Virus record (IMG/VR): IMGVR_UViG_3300022859_000007
Span: 1-42,718 of that record
Direction: 5' to 3' (one strand)
DNA from: a virus
Length of the DNA: 42,718 nt
Both the position numbers and the translations under genes were made by a program. This document shows, piece after piece, positions 14,161 to 22,115 of the stretch. The first letter of the stretch is position 1; each line of letters starts with the position of its first letter. The notes under the pieces are model-generated. The model was given only the letters and a program-made list of their open reading frames with translations, ran no database searches and was not told the DNA's origin.

Positions 14161-15706
14161 TGAGACTGAATGGGTATACAACGCCCTTGACGTTTGCCTT
14201 ACTCTAGAAATAGGACTCAAGCAAGCGGCGGAAATGGATGAGATCGCCGCCAACACTTCCGCGTTCAGTCACTCGCTAATGGCCCCAACCTTCGAGATGT
14301 CTTTACGCGGAACCCGGATCAACACGGATGCACGCCGGAAAACCCTCGCTAACTTTTCTAAAATCCGGGACAAACTCGCTACTAACCTTAAACTAATAGT
14401 TGAGGAAGGTATCGGCTTCGCCCCGTTCAATTACCGGAGCCCTGTCCAGCTCGCCAAACTATTCTACACCGTCTTCAACATCGTACCGATAAAAGCTCGC
14501 AAACCAAACGGGAGCTACGGCCCAACAACTAACCGGGAAGCCCTTGAAAAACTCCAGAACTATTTCGTGGCTTCCCCGATCTGCCGGTACATCCTAGCTA
14601 TCCGAGACCTTGATAAGAAAATACAATTCCTATCAACCAAGCTAGACAAAGACAACCGGATGCGCACCAACTACAGCGTTGCCGGAACAAAGACTGGCCG
14701 ACTATCTTCCTCCGAGTCCAACTTCGAGACCGGCACCAACAACCAGAATATCGAAAGCGCCCTCCGCGAAGTCTTTATCCCAGACCCAGGTATGAAATTC
14801 TGCAATGTCGATCTTGAGCAAGCCGACTCCCGCAACCTCGGCGCAACCTGCTGGAACCTTTTCCACGACTCACACGGTCCGGAATTTGCCGGAGCATACC
14901 TTGACGCCTGTGAGTCCGGCGACCTTCACACTCAAGTTTGCCGGATGGCTTGGACGGAAGAACCTTGGCCGGAAGACCCCAATCTCTGGCGAGCTGTTGC
15001 TGACCGTATCGTCTACCGAGACCTGTCCTATCGGGACATGTCAAAAAAGCTAGGCCACGGCACGAACTACCTCGGCACCCCCCGCACTATGGCCGGGCAC
15101 ACCAAGGTTGATATAAAAGTCATCGAGGACTTTCAGGCCAAATACTTCCGCGCTTACCCCTGTATCCCCGCATGGCACAAGCACGTCATCGGACTCCTGC
15201 AACACGGCGAAGTAACGTCCGACCTCTACAACCGCCGCCGCTATTTCTTCGGACTCCCTGACGATCCGCGAACCCATCGCGAGGCAATCGCGTTTGGCCC
15301 ACAATCCATGACTGCCGATGCTATTGACGAAGGCATCCTTAACCTCTGGAGAAACCTTAAATCTATCCACTTACTTATCCAAGTCCACGACTCCATCCTC
15401 TTCCAGTACCCGGAAAAACTTGAACACCTCATTGTCCCCAAGGCCCTTGAACTTCTCACCATCAACCACACCCTTGTCGGAGGCCGGCCATTCACCGTCC
15501 CCCTTGAGGCAAAGATTGGTTGGAACTGGGCAAATCGAAAAGAAGACAAAGAGACTAAAGAGGTTACTAATGAGTTCGGACTGTCCGCATGGCGTGGACC
15601 ACACTCAGACCTCCGCAAAACACCGGGATGTATAAAACGCTCCCGGCCACAAACCCTTCAAGAGAAACTGGGCTCATATGGCGCGCAAGCTGATTTCTAT
15701 AATTGA
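14099..15706 (+). CDS. Family A DNA polymerase domain with Exo III motif (split PolA, part 2)
   Basis: This is the polymerase half of the replicative enzyme. Residues 27-31 are YNALD, the Exo III motif of the 3'-5' exonuclease whose other half is encoded at 12468-13472. The polymerase motifs follow: a TGRLSSSESNFE template-binding segment, motif A NVDLEQADSR (Asp238), motif B KKLGHGTNYLG and motif C QVHDSILFQ (Asp431). The usual HDE Glu is Ser432. A stop codon in frame 9 nt before the ATG rules out a longer form. No primase or 5' nuclease domain is present. The start overlaps the DUF1937-like gene by 62 nt. Confidence 0.93.
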   Translation: MVKIIQNADLTETTLNQLTIDETEWVYNALDVCLTLEIGLKQAAEMDEIAANTSAFSHSLMAPTFEMSLRGTRINTDARRKTLANFSKIRDKLATNLKLIVEEGIGFAPFNYRSPVQLAKLFYTVFNIVPIKARKPNGSYGPTTNREALEKLQNYFVASPICRYILAIRDLDKKIQFLSTKLDKDNRMRTNYSVAGTKTGRLSSSESNFETGTNNQNIESALREVFIPDPGMKFCNVDLEQADSRNLGATCWNLFHDSHGPEFAGAYLDACESGDLHTQVCRMAWTEEPWPEDPNLWRAVADRIVYRDLSYRDMSKKLGHGTNYLGTPRTMAGHTKVDIKVIEDFQAKYFRAYPCIPAWHKHVIGLLQHGEVTSDLYNRRRYFFGLPDDPRTHREAIAFGPQSMTADAIDEGILNLWRNLKSIHLLIQVHDSILFQYPEKLEHLIVPKALELLTINHTLVGGRPFTVPLEAKIGWNWANRKEDKETKEVTNEFGLSAWRGPHSDLRKTPGCIKRSRPQTLQEKLGSYGAQADFYN

Positions 15707-16961
15707 AGCCTACAAAGACCTACTCGCTGCCCGTGAAACCTCCGAACACTATCGGGAGTGGTGCGGGCTTTGGGTCCTTAGCGCTGCGATAGAGCGCAAG
15801 CTGTGGGTTATGACCAAGGGAGCCCCGGTCTACCCTAACCTCTACATAATGCTCATCGGTAAATCCGGTTGCGGCAAAGGCATGGCTCTAACTGCTGCCC
15901 GGAAGATCATTAACAAACTCGGCCCCGGTCGCCTATCCGCATCCTCCATGACCGCCGCTTTCCTAGCACAGTCCCTGCAAGCCAACGAGCGCAAATTCAA
16001 AAACCCCATCACTGAGGAATCTGAAATCTTCCACGGCCTCCACGTGTTCTCCCCGGAAGTCCGAGTCCTATTCAACGCCTATGACATTGACATGATCTCC
16101 AAGCTGACCGACCTTTGGGACTGTGACGAATACTCCGAAGGTCGCCGGGAAGCCACTCACACATTCTACGCGGAACGGACCTATACCTCAATGCTTGTCG
16201 GTAGCACCCCGGATGACCTGCACGAGTTCATCCCAGAGGTCGCATGGGGTTCCGGCTTCATGTCACGAGTCATAATTGTCATGGGCGACTCCATCCCCCG
16301 TGTCGATCTATTCGCGGAAGACCGAAGCTCTAAGGAACTAATCAAACTCGAAGCCGACATAGCGCATGACGTTAAGGAAATCTCTAAGCTATCCGGCCAG
16401 CTCGCATTCACTCCGGAAGCCCGCCAACTCCTCAACGACTTCTACCGCTACCCCGGAAATAAAGGTGGCCCACCAGTCCCTAATCACCCCAACTTCATAA
16501 CCTACTGCGAACGTCGCCACATGCAGATTGAAAAGCTCATGATACTATACTGCATAGACGAGGGCGGTGACATGCTTCTAACCGAGGACCACTTCGTCAG
16601 GGCTTACGACCTACTCATGGACGCGGAAGCAAGAATGCCTGACGTCTTCCTCGGCAACAAGCAAGGCAACGACCTAGATAAAGCCGAGCGCTTACTCCAC
16701 GCTATGTACCAAGGCAAGCTCCAGAACGATCCCTACTTCCACGAGTCCCGAATAACCCGATCCCTTCTCGCCATCACAACGGTCTTCCATGCCAAGCAAC
16801 TCTTTTCCGTTCTTATCGAGTCAGGGAAAATCGTACCCGTTGCAAATAAAAAAGTCCCGGAAGCGCTACGCAAAAAGCATCACGATTCCGGGACATTCTA
16901 CGAGGCATTGTCCGCTACATTCGGGGATCAGTTGGGTACGGTTATGAACCGTAAGGACTAG
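15678..16961 (+). CDS. P-loop ATPase, DUF3987-like (candidate replicative helicase)
   Basis: A GKSGCGKG Walker A-like loop (61-68, Lys67) lies in a domain resembling DUF3987-type P-loop proteins found in phage replication modules. The expected Ser or Thr after the Lys is Gly, an atypical form. Later segments (VFSPEVRVLFNAYDID and MLVGSTPDDLHEFIP) fit Walker B and sensor strands. It directly follows the polymerase with a 29-nt overlap and is the last plus-strand gene. No separate primase or DnaB-type helicase was found, so it is the best candidate for helicase loading or unwinding; this is inference from position. Confidence 0.65.
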   Translation: MARKLISIIEAYKDLLAARETSEHYREWCGLWVLSAAIERKLWVMTKGAPVYPNLYIMLIGKSGCGKGMALTAARKIINKLGPGRLSASSMTAAFLAQSLQANERKFKNPITEESEIFHGLHVFSPEVRVLFNAYDIDMISKLTDLWDCDEYSEGRREATHTFYAERTYTSMLVGSTPDDLHEFIPEVAWGSGFMSRVIIVMGDSIPRVDLFAEDRSSKELIKLEADIAHDVKEISKLSGQLAFTPEARQLLNDFYRYPGNKGGPPVPNHPNFITYCERRHMQIEKLMILYCIDEGGDMLLTEDHFVRAYDLLMDAEARMPDVFLGNKQGNDLDKAERLLHAMYQGKLQNDPYFHESRITRSLLAITTVFHAKQLFSVLIESGKIVPVANKKVPEALRKKHHDSGTFYEALSATFGDQLGTVMNRKD

Positions 16962-16973
16962 ACCATACCCAAC
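16931..16973. repeat. Inverted repeat across the convergence point
   Basis: GTTGGGTACGGT (16931-16942) and ACCATACCCAAC (16962-16973) pair over 12 positions with one G-T type mismatch. The loop holds the last codons and the TAG of the plus-strand ATPase gene; the second arm ends one base before the minus-strand stop codon. An inner 6-bp hairpin (TACGGT/ACCGTA) is an alternative fold. A two-way terminator is likely, though T-tracts are absent. Confidence 0.65.
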
Positions 16974-19900
16974 TCACCGCCGATCTTTCGGCAAATCCAA
17001 CCCTTCGATTAGTTCATCGAACAACCGCCTCCCCCACCAAACATTCTGGTAAGGCATGAGCTTCCGCATCATCCGGGCCGTACCCTCTGTCGGATCGCTC
17101 ATCCCGTTTAGCGCCGCGAAGAAAGTCTGAGCCAGATCAACCGATGGACCGAACGTAGAGCTAACCCCGCCCATTCCACCGTACCGAGTAGACTGCTGCC
17201 CGCTAACCATAACATAATCATTCAACCACGGGACAGTCTGCCCGAGCCGCCTAACCTCACTAAACGCCCCGATCAACCCGCTACGATCAATCATCTCATC
17301 CGCCCACTTATCCCAATCATCCTCACTCGTATCGTACCCTGACATGACTCCCCAGAGTTTATAACTAAGCGCACCCAACCCGAGACTAACCGCCGACCCT
17401 AGCGCGAACCGAGAATCGTTCTGCTGCAACCCGGCCATCGTAGTCTTATACGTCGAGCTAAATGTGAACGATCTAAACTGCCCGATTAACTTCCCGGCAA
17501 TCGAGCCGTCCATCCACAACGGACGTTCCAGCCCTGGGGTAACCACGATCATATCAACATCGTGCACGAGAGCCTGCCGGTAAATTCTAACCGCGCTCTC
17601 CACCCGGCGTCTATTCATACCAAGCCCATCCCCGATCTTAACCCAATCGTCAGTATTCGGCAACCAAACATCGCCAACTTTCGACCCGCCACCATTCTCC
17701 ACGAGGCGCCAGATATCAATACTCGTTTGCCCGTCAATGTTCAACCGAGCCAAATGTTCCTGAGCTTTCTTCAAAGGCTTCGCCCCTTTATGACTAGCCT
17801 CCACAACGCTCTGGATCGCATCGAGCGTTTCCGCGTTAAACAGTTGTGACGCGAGAGTCTTCATCGCGGTGTTCCAATAATCAAACCCGCTCACAATCCC
17901 GATCTTGCTGGTCATAGTCTCCAGCCCTCGTTCAAACTTTGTCACAGGTATCGCATCGTCCATCATGTTCATAATCTCATACATCCGAGTATGAAGCACA
18001 ACATCGAGCGCTGTCCCCGCAAGTTGTGCTTCCCGGAGGGAAACCTTCAACGTGCTAAAGTTTGAAACCAAAGGCTTTAGGCCACTTTTATACGCCCGCA
18101 TCGGCCCCATGTACATCACAAGCCGCGCTAGATCGGGGATAGATGAGATAGCCACCATGCCCATCAAGCGCAACGTGTTAACGTTCATAGCTATCCTTGC
18201 ACCCCTAGCAGCCCAACCCGTTGGATTATCCGGCACTCCATGTGTATGCCGCAACCGGCCAATCACACCCGTAAAATCGTCAATCGCCTCCGTCACCGCC
18301 GCATTAATTTCCTTAGTCGTGAGACCTTTCTTAACCGAAAGTAATTGGTTCTTGAGGATGCCCTTTTTACCCTGATCAACCTCACCCGCTAGCGCCTCTT
18401 CCAATTCCTTAATGACTTGCTTTTTCTCACCAACCCCTCTAGCTGCCCGGAGCAACACAGCCGCTTCTTCGTGAATACCACCAAGCAGCTTCTGCATATC
18501 GATCGTGCCAAACTTCCTCATGATTTCAATATCCGGAGCAATCGTCCGCACATATGCCCGCATGAGTTTCTCTATATTATCTTCCAAAAACCCTGCATCG
18601 GAAAAGTCATTCGAGGGAATATCAAGTACCCGTTCCAATTCCGAGCCCCGTTGTTCCTGATCCAACAAGTCCCAGTTAGACAAGCGCCCGGCCTTAGCCC
18701 CGAGTATCTTCTGCGTCATCTTCTCCGCAATTTCCCTTGCGCCAACATCTACCGCCGAGGCCAGCTTCGGATTGAAGAAGTCCATGTCCTCGATTGCCTT
18801 GACGGACAGTGCGCTTTCGGAAAGTTCGTCAGTGATTTCAAGCACACGGCTAAACGCGGTGTACTCATCCCCGGCTTTAATCCCGAACGCCTCTGCGAGT
18901 GCCCCGACAAACTTACTCCAAAGGGTCTGATTTGTTTTAGGCAGCTTAATCGATTTAAGAAACTCTTGAACGAATTGATCGGTCAAAGCAACCGTAAGAG
19001 TCTCAAGTTCAAAATGTGCTACAGGGGAAGTGGCGTCCTTTCCGGCGTTCCAAAAATAGCTAAAGTTGTGCTTGAAAGCCTCTTTTTGTTCCTTCGTCAT
19101 ACCTGCTTGAGAATCTACCCATGTTGTCATATCTTTATCAAGGTTCGGCAACTCATTATGGATATCTGATTTGAGTTGTGCCATCTTCTTCCAGCCGTCA
19201 CCACCGCCTAAATCTTTACTGAGAGTTCTTTTAAGAGTAGTTACATGGATAACCTCGTGCATTAATGTACGTTCAGTAACTCCGTCTTCTAAAACACTAA
19301 TACTAGCACCCAGATAAGTTGCCTTAACACCAGTTGATGTGGCAGTTTCTTTATAGAACGGTGTCGCCCAAGCATCCGCACTTTGGAAATTCCAACCTGC
19401 GAGGCTTACATCACCTGCCTTCAAATGGAGAAGCGGGGCCTTAACTGTGTTCCCAATAAACCTCCTAGCAAGTTCCTTAAACCCCGGTATGGTACTGTTT
19501 ACCATAGCCCACTTGAGGTAATCATCCGCCGTGTCAAATTTCTGCAACTCGTCATGGAAGCCCTCAGAGCTACTTACATCACCCATTACTCTATTAGGAT
19601 CATTCCTGACTAAGTCTTTATTTTTCGCGGGCACAACCTGAATAACGCTTGTGTTGTATGTATCAGTTGACCCAATTTCTTTAATATATTCCTGAAGTCT
19701 CTTAACATTCACCTTCTCAAACGCAGTCCGTTGTAAATCCCCGAAGTCAATATCCTCAAACCCGAGCTTGTGCCATCGCTCAATCAAGGCGTCCTTCTTC
19801 TCCTTCATCGCCACTTCCGCTTGGGCCAGGTTATCCTGAACCAGCTTAGGGTCAAGCTCTTTAATCTTATCCACAAGCACTTGCTGCCGGGCAGTCCGAC

Positions 19901-22115
19901 GCTGATTGAGTTCTTTAATGTCAACCCGGAGCTTTTCGTGACCCTCGGCCAAAAGTTGATTCCGAATAGCCGCATCGTCTCCAGCTTTCTGAACCAAATC
20001 CAACCGTTCCCGGAGTGCTTTGATCCGATGCACCCGCTTATAAACCATCGTCGCTTGCTTGAAATACTTCGCAGTTTCCCCCTTATCGTCGCCCTCCATC
20101 TTCCTCATGTTCGCTTCATTCTTCGTCATGAGGTCTTCTGTCTTCCCGAGCTTCTCGAGAATGTCCTCGTAGGCTTTTTCAATTTCCTCCGGGTTCCATT
20201 TCTTCATACTAAGGTTGCGCTGAAAAACTGACCAAGCTCGCTCCAACCGCATGAGACTTCCCAGTTGCATTTCATCCATCCGCTCATACTTCCGAATAAA
20301 AGCTTGCCGTTTACTTTCAAGCAGGTTTATATTCTGGTTAATCCCATTCAGCCGGGTTCGGATTTTCCCCTTTTCATCCCGCAACACTTGAACATCACGA
20401 CGATGCAGAGCGTTCAGATCGTCCAGTTCCTTCTGCAAGCTCGCGGTAATTTCCGACTCCTTCTCCCCGTTCTTAATCCGTTTCTTCAGGTCGGTAATTT
20501 CATTCAACACTGACTGTACTGGATTGTCACTGTCATTCAACCGAGCCAGTTCTTCCCGCAAAACCTTAATCGACTCTTTCGCGGTCGCCGCGTCAAGTTC
20601 ATTATCGGCGACCCGCTGCTCAAGGTCAAGTTCCTTCAAGCGGAGGCTTTCCGACTCCTTCAAAAACGCTTCTTTCCGTTTCTTGAGGAAGTTCTTTACG
20701 AGGATATCCGTAAACTTATTCGTGTCGTTCCTAATCGCTTCCAGATTATAAACCCGGTTGAGATACTCCACATCAGCCACAGTCTTCACATCTTCCGGCA
20801 AGAGCCCAACAAACTTCATCTGATCAAACATCGGCTCGTAGACTTCTTTACGCAGCAGGTCACCAGCTTCTTTAATCGCCTTGTCCGCGTCAGGGTTAGG
20901 TGACCCCTCCCACTTTTCCCCATCACGCATATACCGAGACACTTGCTTGTTAAAGTCCTCCTGAGAAAACTTCTGTGGGTTCCGTGCGCCTGCTATAAAA
21001 GCTCTTGGCCCGGAGAACACTGCCGGAGGTTTCCCGTCAAAAACATACCGACCGTATATTCCATCCAACTCAGTCAGCCCCTTCGCCAAACCCCTGCTCC
21101 ACCCGGCCCGGAGACTTTCAATAGTACCACCTTGGGCGACAACACGCCCTTCCGATCCTGACTTAATCAACAACCCGCCATCAGCTATATTTCCCATCAC
21201 CCAGCGAGCGTAGCTTATAACACTATTAGCCTGCCGACTTACTGGCCCCAGGCTTTCAAAACTAACCTTGCCGATCCCGAACTTTTTATTCGAGCCGAAT
21301 ATCCCCTTTGTACCTTGTGGGGCAACCTCGGTGACAGCAGCACCAGCTGAGCCAGCCTGTCCTGTCCCCAGACCTGCTGGAGGTTCTGTGACCGTCCCAC
21401 CGCCCTCCGGAGTCCCGTCCTTGTCAGGCACAGTTTTCGGGGTAGAAACGTCCACGCCCATGTCTACGGCAAAATCTTCCAAATCAGCTTTAACAAGCGC
21501 TTCAACTTTTTCCAGACGCCTCCCCGCAAACCTACCCGCTGCGGGTCCGAGCAATGCACCCAAAACCATACCAGCACCAATCCCGGTTATACTTTCCCCG
21601 AATGTCCGAGTCTCTTGGTTTCCTTGAAGCACAGCCTCTTGAAGTGCAGTAGCGAGGCCGACATACGCAGCGCCCTGCCCTGCCGCCTTAAAGCCCCTAG
21701 CGCCAATCCCGATAAGAGGAATATAATTCGTCGGACTAATTAACCCTGCGCCTATCTCAAGCACTACACCAAGTGACCCAGCTTCGTGAAGGGTTTCCCT
21801 ATCTTGAACCTGTTTATCAATTCGTGCCTTCACATACTCTAACTCTTCAAATGAATTGGTCCGGGCAAGAGAATGGTAATTTGGGTTCTGAACGAGCTTG
21901 GGGTATTTTTGCTTTATTACCTCAAATCTATTATCAATAAAATCTTGGTCTTTTTGAAACTCTTTCCGGGTAAGAATCCCGAAAGCATTAACTACGTCAA
22001 TGCCTATTCGGCTCGCCGCCCCGGCTGTGGCGAAAACAGAAGGGCCAGGCGTCTCAGGGGTATACTGTTTAGCGGCGCCAGTACCTGGAAGAAAATCATT
22101 ACTTACAACAGCCAT
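16974..22115 (-). CDS. Giant ejection protein, T7 gp16-like position, with HExxH motif
   Basis: At 1713 residues this is the largest protein, at the end of a T7-like series (gp11 to gp16). Hydrophobic Gly/Ala segments near 110-200 could insert into membrane, a long charged coiled coil spans about 465-700, and a zinc-peptidase-like motif HEVIH is at 953-957, followed by Glu-rich candidates for a third ligand (HFELETLTVALTD). The C-terminal 250 residues have membrane-like and aromatic stretches. It probably forms part of the internal core and the DNA-ejection channel; T7 gp16 instead has an N-terminal transglycosylase, not seen here. The start overlaps the previous stop (TAATG) behind AGAAGAGG. 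Confidence 0.8.
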   Translation of the reverse strand: MAVVSNDFLPGTGAAKQYTPETPGPSVFATAGAASRIGIDVVNAFGILTRKEFQKDQDFIDNRFEVIKQKYPKLVQNPNYHSLARTNSFEELEYVKARIDKQVQDRETLHEAGSLGVVLEIGAGLISPTNYIPLIGIGARGFKAAGQGAAYVGLATALQEAVLQGNQETRTFGESITGIGAGMVLGALLGPAAGRFAGRRLEKVEALVKADLEDFAVDMGVDVSTPKTVPDKDGTPEGGGTVTEPPAGLGTGQAGSAGAAVTEVAPQGTKGIFGSNKKFGIGKVSFESLGPVSRQANSVISYARWVMGNIADGGLLIKSGSEGRVVAQGGTIESLRAGWSRGLAKGLTELDGIYGRYVFDGKPPAVFSGPRAFIAGARNPQKFSQEDFNKQVSRYMRDGEKWEGSPNPDADKAIKEAGDLLRKEVYEPMFDQMKFVGLLPEDVKTVADVEYLNRVYNLEAIRNDTNKFTDILVKNFLKKRKEAFLKESESLRLKELDLEQRVADNELDAATAKESIKVLREELARLNDSDNPVQSVLNEITDLKKRIKNGEKESEITASLQKELDDLNALHRRDVQVLRDEKGKIRTRLNGINQNINLLESKRQAFIRKYERMDEMQLGSLMRLERAWSVFQRNLSMKKWNPEEIEKAYEDILEKLGKTEDLMTKNEANMRKMEGDDKGETAKYFKQATMVYKRVHRIKALRERLDLVQKAGDDAAIRNQLLAEGHEKLRVDIKELNQRRTARQQVLVDKIKELDPKLVQDNLAQAEVAMKEKKDALIERWHKLGFEDIDFGDLQRTAFEKVNVKRLQEYIKEIGSTDTYNTSVIQVVPAKNKDLVRNDPNRVMGDVSSSEGFHDELQKFDTADDYLKWAMVNSTIPGFKELARRFIGNTVKAPLLHLKAGDVSLAGWNFQSADAWATPFYKETATSTGVKATYLGASISVLEDGVTERTLMHEVIHVTTLKRTLSKDLGGGDGWKKMAQLKSDIHNELPNLDKDMTTWVDSQAGMTKEQKEAFKHNFSYFWNAGKDATSPVAHFELETLTVALTDQFVQEFLKSIKLPKTNQTLWSKFVGALAEAFGIKAGDEYTAFSRVLEITDELSESALSVKAIEDMDFFNPKLASAVDVGAREIAEKMTQKILGAKAGRLSNWDLLDQEQRGSELERVLDIPSNDFSDAGFLEDNIEKLMRAYVRTIAPDIEIMRKFGTIDMQKLLGGIHEEAAVLLRAARGVGEKKQVIKELEEALAGEVDQGKKGILKNQLLSVKKGLTTKEINAAVTEAIDDFTGVIGRLRHTHGVPDNPTGWAARGARIAMNVNTLRLMGMVAISSIPDLARLVMYMGPMRAYKSGLKPLVSNFSTLKVSLREAQLAGTALDVVLHTRMYEIMNMMDDAIPVTKFERGLETMTSKIGIVSGFDYWNTAMKTLASQLFNAETLDAIQSVVEASHKGAKPLKKAQEHLARLNIDGQTSIDIWRLVENGGGSKVGDVWLPNTDDWVKIGDGLGMNRRRVESAVRIYRQALVHDVDMIVVTPGLERPLWMDGSIAGKLIGQFRSFTFSSTYKTTMAGLQQNDSRFALGSAVSLGLGALSYKLWGVMSGYDTSEDDWDKWADEMIDRSGLIGAFSEVRRLGQTVPWLNDYVMVSGQQSTRYGGMGGVSSTFGPSVDLAQTFFAALNGMSDPTEGTARMMRKLMPYQNVWWGRRLFDELIEGLDLPKDRR
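16979..16992 (-). terminator. Short hairpin inside the end of the gp16-like gene
   Basis: GCCGA (16979-16983) and TCGGC (16988-16992) form a 5-bp stem with a TCTT loop immediately before the minus-strand stop. Together with the inverted repeat at 16931-16973 it may help end both converging transcripts. Weak on its own. Confidence 0.3.

Noticed and set aside
18417-19169. Long plus-strand reading frames opposite the gp16-, gp15- and tail genes (for example 18417-19169, 23879-24538, 27658-28317)
   Set aside because: They lack ribosome sites and recognisable domains, and lie wholly opposite well-supported minus-strand genes.
19481-19515. GGTATGG-containing hairpin inside the gp16-like gene
   Set aside because: It lies within coding sequence, lacks the N17 spacing, and is likely chance.
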